64,000 bases of DNA from Strigamia acuminata (GCA_949358305.1 OX442317.1:3476186-3540185), one strand, 5' to 3'; counted from the first letter of the stretch, positions 12,407 through 24,321 are shown. Program-made: numbers and translations. Notes: generated by a model from the letters alone, not told the origin.

Positions 12407-14003
12407 TGAGTAAATTGATGGCTATACTCGTATATAATCCTTTAGACGAAAAAAAAAACATGGGACGAGCGACTGGCGCGTGTCGTAGACTCACTCAAAT
12501 GCACTGGATGACGTCAACTGATTTTTTTTTTTTTATCAACGGTTTCCGGATTTTCCTACAGGACAGCGCTAAATCGTATTGTACTGCTTACTCGTTTTCT
12601 AACGGATCAAAAAATCTTATTTCCTTCTTGGTTTAATTTTTTGGAAGTTTGTTTTGTTTGAAAATTGTCCTTATTTTCGTACGAATAAATTTGCATCGTT
12701 AATTTTGTCGTTTTTATTTATTTTGTTGTTTGCTCGTTTATTTATTTGTTTTATTATTATATTTGCGGTTTATTTATGGAGTTATTTCGTTTACAATTAC
12801 ATCATTTAGGAATGAGGAAATTATGCTTGTTTTGAAGAATAAATAAATAATTATTTTTTTTCCTGTTTTACGTTTGTAAAATCCTCACTAGAGCGAGTGA
12901 ATTATTAATGTTGGAAATGTTAAAACTTGATGAAAAATGTCCTCAAGTTTTTGAACTTTGAACGTTTTTATTTATAAAAAAAAAATTAATAGCGATAATA
13001 AACAGATGAAGCTCAATTTGGGTACATGAGTAACAAGTTTGACCAGATGCAGATTTTTGAAATTTAATTTTTTATTTTTAAATTTAAAAAAGTTTAAAAA
13101 ATTTAAAAAATTTAAAAAATTAAAAAAAAAAAAAACCACAAACTCACTTGAGCAGAAAAAGCAGATGTTTTAAATAATTTCTAAGCTTATTTTGATTTGT
13201 CAAATGATCCGTGTTCAAGTACATTTTCCTACATGAACGCAGCACATTTTTCCCAAAAGTCCTTGCTCACGTTTTGATAACATTTACACCGTTGTTTTCC
13301 ACAAATAAAATTAGAAAAATTAAACAAATAAATAAATAACTAAATAAACGAACAAATAGGACGATTAAGTTGATATTTAATGCTAAAAGAAAAGAGAAAA
13401 AGAAAGTTAATTAGATGAGAGTTTGGAGACAAAGCAAAGCAAAAATATGTCAGGCGTAGTTAATGTCGAAAAGGCAATTTTGTTGAGAGTATTTTCCAGA
13501 TGTTTCGAGTAAAACTAAGTAACTAATCTGGTGATGTCCAAGATAAAGTGGACTTGTGTAAGGTTGTTCCCATTTATCCACTCACTTAGGTTTGTCATTG
13601 GATTGTGGGGAGGGGATAAAAAAGATGTAGACATTGGTAAAGGTTGGAGGTCAAGTCATCACTCTCCTTTTTTGAACACTTGAGCAAATGAGATTTGGTC
13701 CAAGGGGGTCATGATCCCTCAACAAATTGTCCAGCTACTTGTCAGTGCGCTACTATTACAAGCATTTCACTGGAATTTTTTAGCACTTCAAAAATTCCCC
13801 ATTTTTTTTCTTTTTTTCTAAAATTTGGTGGTTAATTTCTGCTTTTGTGATCCAATTTTGGTGATATAAAATAATTTTTTTTTGGCTCGAGAATATCCAC
13901 AAAATTTCAAAAAAATAAATAAATGAATAATAATAAAATAATAAAAATAAATATTTAATTTAGTTCGGTTTTTTTCCTTTTCTTATAATTTTAAAAGTTG
14001 TTA

Positions 14004-14821
14004 CAGTCGAAACTCTTTATAACGAATTCATTCGTTATAACGAGAATTCGTAAAACGAATTAGGTGAAAAAATTAAATTTTAGCATCAAGCACTATTTTT
14101 TTTTATAAACCTTGATTACGACTTGCAAGTTACATGTTAATTTTATCCCGATTCTTTAAAATTGTTGAAATTGTAGAATGGGACAAATTAAACTCCTACG
14201 CTAAAATTGATGGCTTCTTGCCATTGTTAATGGCATCTTGCCATTGTCAATGGCATCAATAATGTTCAGCTTGTCGTGAATCGAAATGGCCTTTCTTTTG
14301 GCAGCCATTTTCATTTTCCTTTGTTTTCTAAATATGGGCATCGGATGTTGTGAGTTGCTACGTCCGCCATTATATTATTTCGCATGCATAAATTGTTGTA
14401 ATATTGCATTCACTTTTTACTATTGTAAGCTTTGTTACTGGATTAAAGCTCAGTCGACTCATTCAAATCAATCAAGAAAGTCGTGTTTATTTACGGCTTA
14501 GGCCAGATACACAACCCTAAATAGGGCCGAATTTAGAATAGCAAAAAAGATGAAGTCAGTTAGAACAGAATCGACAACGGACTTCACATGAGTCATGGTA
14601 TCAGTTTTGAAAATTCGTTATAACGAGAGATTATGGGTATTATCACAGATTATAATCTGTGGTATTACAGTGTACCTGAAAACTTGTTTGTTATAACGAA
14701 TAATTCGTTATAACGAAAATATTTAACATGGTGTTCTATGGCTAGCCAACCAAGTCATTTTCAACACTTCGTTATAGCGACAATTCGTTATATCGCGATT
14801 TGTTATAAAGAGTTTCGACTG
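14004..14821. mobile_element. Decayed pogo/Tigger-type DNA transposon
   Basis: An 818-bp element with terminal inverted repeats CAGTCGAAACTCTTTATAAC at the left and the matching complement at the right end, flanked on both sides by a TA target-site duplication (14002-14003, 14822-14823). Subterminal copies of TTCGTTATAACGA are numerous. Inside on the minus strand is a remnant of a CENP-B-like transposase. A 216-bp relative lies at 51151-51366. Confidence 0.9.
14130..14308 (-). pseudogene. N-terminal remnant of pogo/Tigger transposase (CENP-B-type HTH)
   Basis: The minus strand reads MAAKRKAISIHDKLNIIDA and then, after a short internal duplication around ATTGACAATGGCAAG, KPSILA, an in-frame stop, and EFNLSHSTISTILKNRDKI. 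This is the helix-turn-helix DNA-binding start typical of CENP-B/Tigger transposases. The catalytic DDE part is absent, so the element is dead. Confidence 0.8.
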
Positions 14822-15839
14822 TATTATTTTTTTTCTTACCAACCCGACATTTTGATTTAATTTGCCATTATCATGTTCAACGTCTGTGACAAAGAAAGGG
14901 AAAGTGCTATAAATTTATGATATTCTGCACCATTTAGTACGTATTTCTGCAAACTAATTCAATAAAAAAAAATTTTTTTATGACTTACAATTGTGAGTGC
15001 ACCAAAAAGAATTCCATAATCCAAACCGGACAAGGCATTTTTAAGGAATCGCCCCATATAAAAGTACCTAAAATTCCTACATTTTAGCTGATTAAAAATG
15101 CTTATTGTTGAAACATAAACAAATTGATTGTTTAGTTGAAATAATAAGCATGTGTGCTATTGAATTATTAATTACTACCAGAGGAACTGACTTGTGAGAT
15201 GAGAATTAATTCGAGCCAATCCCACACTCATGAATTACAAGCTGCATTTAAAAATTAAAATAAGTGGTGTTTTACTTCAATTTTAAAACAAAAATGACAT
15301 CATTTCCTGTCCTATTTATTAAATTAAACTATATTAATCATTTATTTATAATTATAATTATATATTTATAATATATTTAATGTAATTATTATAATAAATC
15401 TAAATTTAAAACATATTTTGTAAAATGTATTTTGACAATACGCATTCATATATGACAAATAATATTTTGGAATGCATTTCATAATACATTTTACAAAATT
15501 ACACAATGCAATCTCAAGTGAATTGTAAAACTTAATGCATTTCAAAATGAATTTATAATGGGGTCCTATTTGTGGAAGAGAAGTTACTCGAACAATGCAA
15601 ATGATCAGATATAAACTTACAACCTTTGAACACAACTAACAAGTAAGCTATGACTAAAATCTGCATCGATGTCGAGAACTATTAATAAGTTTCTCTAATA
15701 AACAAACTAACATGATGGGGAGTAATGTTGAATCTGTGTATTAGTGCTCTTTAATGTGATATACCCGATTTGAGCGTGAGTTGTTGTTATTGTAGCTCAC
15801 TCTCTTGGTGGTTTATTTCTTGCGTACAATCGTCCCCAA

Positions 15840-16200
15840 CCTTTAATGGTAGTCAGGAATTTCTCACCATAAATATTGTATTTCTCGAAATGCCACCATA
15901 TTTGAGAATAACGGTAAAATGAACTCGCAAATTAAATAAATGTGTTTCAATAATGTCGAATTTAGAGATTATTTTTTTAATACCAATTTTATTTCAGTCA
16001 CATTTTTTAGTCAGTACAGTTTAATTAGTTGAAATGATGTTCATTTCGCTGTTTTTTTAGATCGCACTCAGAGATCCCGTGCACACAACAACTACGGTAG
16101 AAGATGGGTGCAACTGCGTTCAAGCCACTCATGCTAGACGTGGACGTCGAAACGATGCAGGTGTTGGACGAATACATGAAAACGTGACAGGTGAGTTTAT
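15840..16200 (+). pseudogene. Decayed copy of importin-11 3' exons (psi-1)
   Basis: Sequence from 16060 (ttttttag then IALRDPVH in frame) copies the last importin-11 exon at 29098-29262, with an internal deletion and frame loss, ending near GAATACATGAAAACGTG at 16170. Sequence at 15880-16000 matches the intron region around 29340-29480. A further scrap of a WSD 3' end lies at about 15780-15830. It is nonfunctional and inverted relative to the real gene. Confidence 0.75.
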
Positions 16201-16349
16201 TTATTTATTTATTTATTTTTTTTAAATTTCATTATTTCTTTTTTAATGGAACTAATGAGCTTCCCAAAAGGAAATGGAGAAACTAAAAAAAGGGGGAGAA
16301 ACGTTTCAATGTGAGACAAATGATGAATGCAATAAATCGAACCTGTGTA

Positions 16350-18170
16350 TTAGTGGTCATGTGATTTGATGCATTGTAGCTCACTCTCTAGGTGGTCTAT
16401 TTCTTGCGCACAATCGTCCACAATCTGTTGCACGATTTCCTGTTTTGGCACAATGGCGGCGTCAATATTTACTCCGATTTGCGCCAAACCACGAAAAGTG
16501 CAAACAGAAAAACTAACTCCTAAAATGAAAACAAAATAATAGTTATTTTTAAATGTATTGCTAATGCTAACACACGATCCAACTTAATCAGTCAGGTGCG
16601 TAATCGTTATTGTGTTATTGTGTTCAAAGTACATGGAAATTATATTACAACTTGTACGTCATTTCTGGACAGAAGCTGCTTTATGCATTTGATTATGTAG
16701 AGAATCAAGAATGCAGAAATAATACTAAATGCTATTCATTTTGTAATATTTTTGAACCAATTAAACAATATCAATATATTTACCAGTTTTTGGCGTTGAA
16801 TGAGTAATAATTCCATTGGTCATAAGCAAATCGTCACCATTCATCAAAGTCGTGTTTTTCTGAGCTCCGGGAGTATTCGATACAGTGCAAGTTATTTGAC
16901 TTCGTCTGCTCAAGATATCATGAAGGGACACGGGAAAGGAATTGTAACAATATTTGACCAGGTAATAGATGCCCATGACCGACGCATCATTTTTTAATTG
17001 GTCCATTTTTCGTTTGGTAGCCAAGAGCCTCTTGATCGCCGTATCTTCGTGGAAATGAAACGTGTAAGTGACGCAGGAACAGTTGTTGCACGCGACGAAC
17101 GATTTAACGTCCGAAAGGTTGTGTAACGATATGGGGATGATGCTACGAAGCACGGCTTTGGATACGTCGTCTTTCTGTCTCAGCAAATGCGCTCGTAAAC
17201 CGGCAGTAACGCACGACATGAGCACGTCGTTGACGGTGCAGCCGGTCAGATTTTTAATGCGTTTGATGCGATCCAACGAGAATGCCCGCGAAAATGCGAT
17301 CAATTTAGTGCCGCTTAATGGCGGGCCGGTCAGACAGTTTGAGTCGACCATTCCGAAAATGTAATGGGACATCGACAGCGGCGTGTACAGGATGGTTTTA
17401 GCCACGTTTAACATTTGCATGAATTTAGCTATTTTTGACGCTTTTTTAGGCTTTTTACTCGAAGTTATGATTTGGTCGTAGCGCCGGTCCTTGTCGGCAA
17501 GGTAATTGACCAGAACTCTTACGATGGACACCCCGTCGATGAGAATGTGGCTGAAAAGCATGAAGATGACGTAATTGGGACCCGGTTCTAGCCCTGGAAA
17601 ATCGTCGGCGAGTTGGATGACGTGAAAGACCCACGGTGGTTTTTCGGTGTACTTCAACTGCCGACTGTAGAGTTGTCCGTAAACTTGATGAAGTTGATCT
17701 TCGGTTTTCGGCGGCTCGCATTCGTGTCGTTTGACATGGTCCTCGATGCGCAGATGGTCGACTGGCAACCAATAGCCGAAGCCCAGGCATTTCCTGATTG
17801 TGTACTGGAACCTCTCCATGACCAGCCGATTGTTGTCGTTGACCTCCGCGAGTAGATTGGTGAATTTCTCTCGTATTACTCGTAAATCGTGTCGTCCGTG
17901 AATCGTTAATGGTATCCCAGTTACGATTTGTTGGTCTTCGAAGCGTCGCATGTAAATTGCGTCGAGTCCGTCAATGAATCGTACGTTTTTGCCGTGTTTG
18001 ATTGTCAAGAACAGCCCCAATATCGACCTGACTACTCGGAATAGCAGAACCAAGATGGCGATCAAGGCGATTGGAACGATAGAAATCACGAAGCAGAGAA
18101 TTGCGAAGAAAAAGTCCTTGATGGTGTGGGCGAGCGACATTGTTAAATTGACTTTCTTCGTTCTAACCAT
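16350..18170 (-). CDS. WS/DGAT-type O-acyltransferase (wax ester synthase-like), intact copy
   Basis: Predicted acyl-CoA O-acyltransferase of the WSD family, which esterifies alcohols or diacylglycerol to make wax esters or storage lipids at membranes. Exons 18170-16784 and 16519-16350 join in phase 1 and give 518 aa, a usual family length. A second methionine (MSLAHT) lies 11 codons in. Residues about 19-46 form one or two hydrophobic membrane segments. The condensing motif HHxxxDG appears as SHILIDG at about residues 207-213, so the first histidine is serine and the second histidine and DG are kept. The C-terminal WSD domain shows a NTPG block and, in exon 2, GLAQIGVNIDAAIVP. It is the only unbroken copy of four. 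The plus-strand copy at 21.7-23.3 kb matches its 3' half exactly at the protein level. Substrate cannot be told. Confidence 0.85.
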
Positions 18171-18837
18171 AGATTTGTGTTAATGTGTTAAAATTTGTTT
18201 TAAAAAAATCAATTTACGTTATTGGTAATGACCACTTACCGGTACCTCGAATGATCTTCTCAGTGGAATGATTTTGTGTTTAGAAGTATTTGTTTGAATT
18301 GATGAGTATCGAATAGCCAATTATCTTGAAATTCTCTTTGTTCCAGCAGATAATTGTTTATGAAATACAATAGAAGTTGCTCAAACAAAGCGAATGATCC
18401 TTTCTGGATCTTGCAACCCACACATTTGGTGAGTAAATTGTTGTGATTCGACTTAGTGGCAAAGAAATACAATATATTGTCGGGACAAATAATACACTTT
18501 ATTAAACACTTACGAGTATTCCAATACAGTTAATAAATGTATGATTGATGGTCTCGGATTCTGCTGCGAATACGAGTTGTTGCTAAACAATCAGCCCTCA
18601 ATTGTTTAAGCTTACACGTGGCTTCTATTGTTGTCTAAGCTTAGGGTTATATTTTTACACTTCGCGAATCAAGTAAATCTCAATTCTATTACTATCGGAA
18701 TAGCAGTTTGGATATGAACGTTCGGTAAACCCAAACTAAACGAAATCGTGTTCGTGCGGAACCCGTCGTGCGGAACCCGTCGTGCGGAACAAGTGGCGTA
18801 CGTACTTTTCTTCGGCAACCGATCGGCGATTAAGTCC

Positions 18838-19545
18838 CGAAATTGGGAACAATTTTACTTTATGGGCAACCACTCAGATCATCTTCAAAATTTGGTTTTA
18901 GGGGTAACCAAGGGTGGGAAAACGAATGGCGTTGACGGTTTTGGGAGCAAACAAAAACGGAAGTAGAAAACAGCAGTTTAATGACCAGCGATTAACATCA
19001 GCTGTTAGCTTTCACATTTTTAAAATGTTTATTTCATTGTTAGCAGTCAAGTCATTTTCTCCCCAGCATTGTTATGCACGTACGCTCTGATTATCAACCA
19101 TTGATGCAAAAACAAATTTGCACCAGTTTTACACCTGATTTCACGTAATAAAAACGTTTCATTTCACTCATCCGATTCGTCCTTTTTTCATCATCCTCGC
19201 ACGTAAAAGAAGTGTCTATTTCATCCCTGGTTCGTACCCTCGTTTTTCTACCTTAGTTCTTTTCTTATTCAAGGGGGGCTCTGCCCCCCCCTTCCCGCCC
19301 TTCTCGCACCCCCTGTCCGCTAACACTGTGGACCAGCGACAACAGCAGCAGCAGCAACAACAACAATGGGCTATATGATTCACAGCTTAACCTACAGTCA
19401 TTAATCTCCTGATTTCCGCTTCCGTTTTCGTTTGCCCCCAAAACCATCAACGCCATTCGATTCTCCACCCTTCAATACCCCTAAATCCAAATTTTTTAGA
19501 TGATCTGAGAGGTTGCCCATAAAGTAAAATTGTACCCGAAATTTC
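18838..19545. repeat. Inverted repeat with about 155-bp arms
   Basis: Arms 18838-18990 and 19390-19545 are imperfect reverse complements (shared ACAATTTTACTTTATGGGCA and AATGGCGTTGA). The spacer of about 400 bp includes a C/G-rich hairpin near 19272-19290 (ggggggctctgcccccccc) and CAG/CAA repeats near 19340-19365. It looks like a foldback or long-TIR MITE; no target duplication was resolved. Confidence 0.7.
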
Positions 19546-19798
19546 GTTCGGTTAACACGTGTTTCGTTGAACACGCGGGAATTCGCTTTGTGCGAATTAA
19601 ACGATAGATCGTTTAGGCATTTATTCTAACGTGGATCGACCACGATAAATAAATGTGACTTGTTGTACAGTTAGAATGGTCAGCCGGCACCCGTACTCGA
19701 TCAATCCGTAAAACGGCCTGAAAGGTGAGGTAAATGGTGCTCTTGCTGAAATGTGGTAACTGTAGTGTCATTTCCGGTCAAGCTTCGGTCTTATATAT

Positions 19799-20225
19799 TA
19801 GACTTTGACCGATATCGATATTTTGAAGTATCGCCGATACCGATAATCGGCAATCGAATATCGGCCGATACCGATACCTGCGCCGATATTAAAATTAAAA
19901 TGTCCGACCCCCCCAACCCCCCAAAAAAAATTAAAACAATACTAGCCAAACAATACTAGTTTTACGAGGCTGCTTACGCGACATAACAATTAACAAATGA
20001 ACAAATGACGAAGGTTGAAATGATTAAAATTAAAACAAACCTTCTATATTTATATATACTGCTTCAAAGACGTTTTTAAAACGTATCGTTTTCGTCTATA
20101 ACGATACGTTTTAGAAACGTGACAATATCGGTATCGGCCAAGCAAAAAATTATCGGATCCGATATCGGTGAATATCGAAATATCGGCCGATAGCCGATAC
20201 CGATACCGGTATCGGTCAAAGTCTA
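19799..20225. mobile_element. hAT-type MITE with 8-bp target-site duplication
   Basis: A 427-bp element starting TAGACTTTGACCGATATC and ending with the complement GGTATCGGTCAAAGTCTA. It is flanked by perfect 8-bp duplications TTATATAT (19791-19798 and 20226-20233), which is the hAT signature. The interior has many CGATATCGG-like subterminal motifs and no transposase. It sits inside a shorter outer inverted repeat (TTGACCGGAA-type) that continues on both sides. Confidence 0.92.
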
Positions 20226-20394
20226 TTATATATTGACCGGAAGTGACGTAATATACAGATTATTCTGATTATTCAGATCCGCAGAAAGTGGGGACTAGCC
20301 AATCTAGTCGCTCTTTCATATTAGCCCTGGTGACCGAACTTGTCAACATGGCCATCAATACTAATTTCACTTCAGGTGATTCGGAACCACCACA

Positions 20395-21460
20395 AAATGG
20401 TTTCAGAAATGGGGATTTGGGTTGTTTGATGTACCATTCAAAATTGTTCACTCATTCCAACTCTCTCTGATGTCAAAATCTTTTTTCCTGGCAACTCTTC
20501 CATACATTCATTTCTTCTTTAACTTATTTTGTACTCGTACTGTTATAAGTCCGTACCAATTTTCGAGGTGATAAATAATCAGCTTGGTCATTGTAGCAAT
20601 ATGTTTTAAACCAGGGGTGTCCAACATCCTGGTTTCCCCAAGCCCAATTTTAAGAATAGAAATTGTCTTGGGCCGCACATAAAATATACTAACACTAATC
20701 TAGCACTAATAAAAAACTTTGAGCAGAAAAATAGTCCATGCACAATTTTTGTGATATATTAGTTAATTTGGGTTTAGTTAAAATAGTGGGACAAAAAAAT
20801 TAATTTAGTGTGAAACTCAGTAAGTGGGAGATTTAGTTTTTATTTAGTGGAAATCCAAGAAAAATTAGTGGGGTTTTAATTTATCCCCTTTATAATGCAT
20901 TGCAATATATTTTTAGCCATGTGTTCCAGCGTCTGTTTTCTATGGACAGCAAATAGCATTAAAATTAGGAGTATTATGCAAGGAGATCTTTGCTCTTCTG
21001 TGGTGCTACATATCACAAGAATTGTGCACGGACTATTTTTCTGCTCAAAGTTTTCATTAGTGCTGGTTAGTGTTAGTATATTTTATGTGCGGCCCAAGAC
21101 AATTCCTATTCTTCCAATTGAGCCTGGGGAAACCAGAATGTTGGACACCCCTGGTTTAAAACATATTGCTACAATGACCAATCTGATTATGGATCACCTC
21201 GAAAATTGGTACGGACTTAAAACAGTACGAGTACAAAATAAGTTAAAGTAGAAATAAATGTATGGAAGAGTTGCCAGGAAAAAGATTTTGACATCGGAGA
21301 GAGTTGGAATGAGTGAACAATTTTGAAGGGTATTAGAGCAGTCCGATGATTCAAGTCAAACCTGAAGTTAACAACTAGTAATGGAATGAATATTTCTTTT
21401 CTAACTGTAGTATTTGACCATTCCATGCATCAAACAACCCATATCCCCATTTCTGTAACC
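20395..21460. repeat. Palindromic segment carrying WSD 5'-flank sequence on both sides of a hAT-like element
   Basis: 20395-20760 is the reverse complement of 21005-21460, apart from about 90 bp missing from the left arm. The arms carry the same sequence that lies 5' of the WSD copies (compare 24480-24790). The axis falls inside the hAT-like element at 20612-21153, so the inversion probably arose at or through that element. Confidence 0.75.
20612..21153. mobile_element. hAT/Charlie-like element at the axis of a palindrome
   Basis: Ends CAGGGGTGTCCAACAT and its complement (TTGGACACCCCTG) are of hAT type. About 145 bp inside each end is also inverted-repeated, with an unpaired core of about 250 bp. 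Flanks are inverted (gttttaaac) rather than directly duplicated, so no ordinary target duplication can be assigned. No transposase was seen. Confidence 0.65.
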
Positions 21461-21728
21461 ATTTACTCATCAAATGTGTGGGTTGCAAGATCCTTTCTAT
21501 TGGATCATTCACTTTGTTTGAGCAACTTCCATTCCATAAACAATTAGCTGCTGGAACAAAGAGAATTTCAAGAGAATTGAACGTCTGGCTATTCGATACT
21601 CATCAATTCAAACAATTACTTCTAAACACGAAGTCATTCCAATGAGAAAATCATTCCAAGTAAGTGGTCATTACCAATAACGTAAATTGATTTTTTTAAA
21701 ACAAATTTCAACAAATTAACCGAAATCT

Positions 21729-23265
21729 ATGGTTAGAACGAAGGAAGTCAACCAATTTAACAATGTCGCTCGCCCACACCATCAAAACCTTTTTCCTCGC
21801 AATTCTCTGCTTCGTGATATCTATCGTTCCAATCGCCTTGATCGCCATCTTGGTTCTGCTATTCCGAGTATTCAGGTCGATATTGGGGCTGTTCTTGACC
21901 ACCGTGGGTCTTTCACGTCATCCAACTCGCCGACGATTTTCCAGGTCTAGAACGGGGGCCCAATTACGTCATCCTCATGCTTTTCAGCCACATTCTCATC
22001 GACGGGGTGTCCATCGTAAGAGTTCTGGTCAATTACCTTGCCGACAAGGACCGGCGCTACGACCAAATCATAACTTCGAGTAAAAAGCCTAAAAAAGCGT
22101 CAAAAATAGCTAAATTCATGCAAATGTTAAACGTGGCTAAAACCATCCTGTACACGCCGCTGTCGATGTCCCATTACATTTTCGGAATGGTCGACTCAAA
22201 CTGTCTGACCGGCCCGCCATTAAGCGGCACTAAATTGATCGCATTTTCGCGGGCATTCTCGTTGGATCGCATCAAACGCATTAAAAATCTGACCGGCTGC
22301 ACCGTCAACGACGTGCTCATGTCGTGCGTTACTGCCGGTTTACGAGCGCATTTGCTGAGACAGAAAGACGACGTATCCAAAGCCGTGCTTCGTAGCATCA
22401 TCCCCATATCGTTACACAACCTTTCGGACGTTAAATCGTTCGTCGCGTGCAACAACTGTTCCTGCGTCACTTACACGTTTCATTTCCACGAAGATACGGC
22501 GATCAAGAGGCTCTTGGCTACCAAACGAAAAATGGACCAATTAAAAAATGATGCGTCGGTCATGGGCATCTATTACCTGGTCAAATATTGTTACAATTCC
22601 TTTCCCGTGTCCCTTCATGATATCTTGAGCAGACGAAGTCAAATAACTTGCACTGTATCGAATACTCCCGGAGCTCAGAAAAACACGACTTTGATGAATG
22701 GTGACGATTTGCTTATGACCAATGGAATTATTACTCATTCAACGCCAAAAACTGGTAAATATATTGATATTGTTTAATTGGTTCAAAAATATTACAAAAT
22801 GAATAGCATTTAGTATTATTTCTGCATTCTTGATTCTCTACATAATCAAATGCATAAAGCAGCTTCTGTGCAGAAATGACGTACAAGTTGTAATATAATT
22901 TCAATGTACTGTGAACCCTTTGGGTATTGTTTCGTATTTAATGTTTTCTTTTTCTTTTCAAATCTGTAAGTTTTAGTCAGCCATTTATTTTAAAATGCTG
23001 ACAATAACGATTTACGCACCTGACTGATTAAATCGGATCGTGTGTTAGCATTAGCAATAGATTTAAAAATAATGATTATTTTGTTTTCATTTTAGGAGTT
23101 AGTTTTTCTATTTGCACTTTTCGTGGTTTGGCGCAAATCGGAGTAAATATTGACGCCGCCATTGTGCCAAAACAGGAGATCGTGCAACAGATTGTGGACG
23201 ATTGTGCGCAAGAAATAGACCACCTAGAGAGTGAGCTACAATGTATCAAATCACATGACCAATAA
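21729..23265 (+). pseudogene. WSD acyltransferase copy b, broken by internal deletion
   Basis: Copy of the intact gene at 16350-18170 in opposite orientation. The first 47 codons match (MSLAHTIKTFF to LGLFLT), then the sequence jumps to CACCGTGGGTC, removing about 364 bp equivalent to 17640-18003 in copy a. The deletion is not a multiple of three and joins at a short ACC match. From 21977 the frame reopens for 266 codons, including SHILIDG, and is identical in protein to copy a. Its second exon (23096-23265) is also kept. The N-terminal third of the enzyme is missing. It could still make a truncated product from an internal start, but nonfunction is more likely. Confidence 0.85.
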
Positions 23266-23413
23266 TACACAGGTTTGATTTATTGCATTCATCATTTGCC
23301 TCCCATTGAAACGTTTCTCCCCCTTTTTTTAGTTTCTTCATTTCCTTCTGGGAAGCTCATTAGTTCCATTAAAGGAGAAATAATAAAATTTAAAAAAAAA
23401 AAAAAAAAAAAAC

Positions 23414-23760
23414 TTACCTATCACGTTTTCATGTATTCTTCCACCACCTGCATCGTTTCAAAGTCCACGTCTAGCATCAGTGGCTTGAACGCAGTTGCAC
23501 CCATCTTCTACCGTAGTTGTTGTGTGCACGGGATCTCTGAGTGCGATCTAAAGAAACAGTGAAATGAACATCATTTCAACTAATTAAACAGGACTGACTA
23601 AAAAATGTGACTAAAATAAAATTGATATTAAAAAAAGTAATCTCTAAATTCGACATTATAGAAACACATTTATTTAATTTGCGAGTTCATTCTACCGTTA
23701 TTCTCAAATATGGTGGCATTTCGAGAAATACAATATTTATGGTGATAAATTCGTGAGTAC
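23414..23760 (-). pseudogene. Decayed copy of importin-11 3' exons (psi-2)
   Basis: Mirror image of psi-1, with the same truncated last-exon sequence (cacgttttcatgtattc at 23422 through gggatctctgagtgcgatc at 23530) and the intron-derived block at 23640-23760. It follows WSD copy b convergently, as the real importin-11 3' end follows copy d. Confidence 0.75.
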
Positions 23761-24321
23761 CACTAAAGGTTGTGGACGATTGTGCGCAAGAAATAAATCA
23801 CCAACAGAGTGAGCTACAATAACAATAACTCACGCTCGAATCGGGTATACCACATTAAAGAGCACTAATACACAGATTCAACATTACTCCCCATCATGTT
23901 AGTTTGTTTCTTAGAGAAACTTATTAGTTCTCGACATCGATGCAGATTTTAGTCATAGCTTAGTTGTGTTCAAAGATTGAGAGTTTAGATCTGATCATTT
24001 GTATTGTTCAAGTAACTTCTCTTCCACAAGCAATTAGTGTCGTATTGTAAAATACTCTTTATGTAATATGGCGACGTATGTAGTGCCGCACTTATAAAGG
24101 TGTTGACACACTGATTAAAGTAAATTCATTACGCACACCAATTACAGAGTTATGATTGATGCACCACACCACAATTAGTTACTCGAACAAAGAGAAGTTC
24201 AATGGAATTGAACGTCTGGCTATTTAATACTCATTAACGCAAACACACACTTCTATAAACACAAACTCATCCAAATGAGAAAATCATTCGGGGTAAATAG
24301 TCATTGCCAATTAGCAAATTT

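Larger units (their letters stand above)
7061..15560. other. Gene-poor intergenic region
   Basis: About 8.5 kb of AT-rich sequence with poly-A/T tracts and no recognisable conserved protein. The exceptions are the pogo/Tigger element at 14004-14821 and one possible orphan exon at 12259-12406. Longer open frames around 8194-8690 and 10690-10884 show no recognisable domain. Parts may be intron or UTR of a gene I cannot see. Confidence 0.6.
15565..18440 (+). repeat. Left arm of large inverted repeat (WSD copy a)
   Basis: Reverse complement matches 21460-24025. The arm covers the intact WSD gene, its 5' flank and a decayed importin-11 3' end. The right arm is about 0.3 kb shorter, mainly from one deletion in its WSD copy. 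Shared coding parts appear identical, while the outer flanks show scattered differences. Limits are approximate. Confidence 0.85.
21460..24025 (-). repeat. Right arm of large inverted repeat (WSD copy b)
   Basis: Reverse complement of 15565-18440. It contains the broken WSD copy b and a decayed importin-11 tail. The spacer between the arms (18441-21459, 3.0 kb) holds the foldback and hAT elements listed separately. Confidence 0.85.

Noticed and set aside
16800..18183. Several antisense frames across the WSD gene, repeated in copies b and c
   Set aside because: They are shadows of the acyltransferase coding frame; their conservation only reflects duplication of the sense gene.
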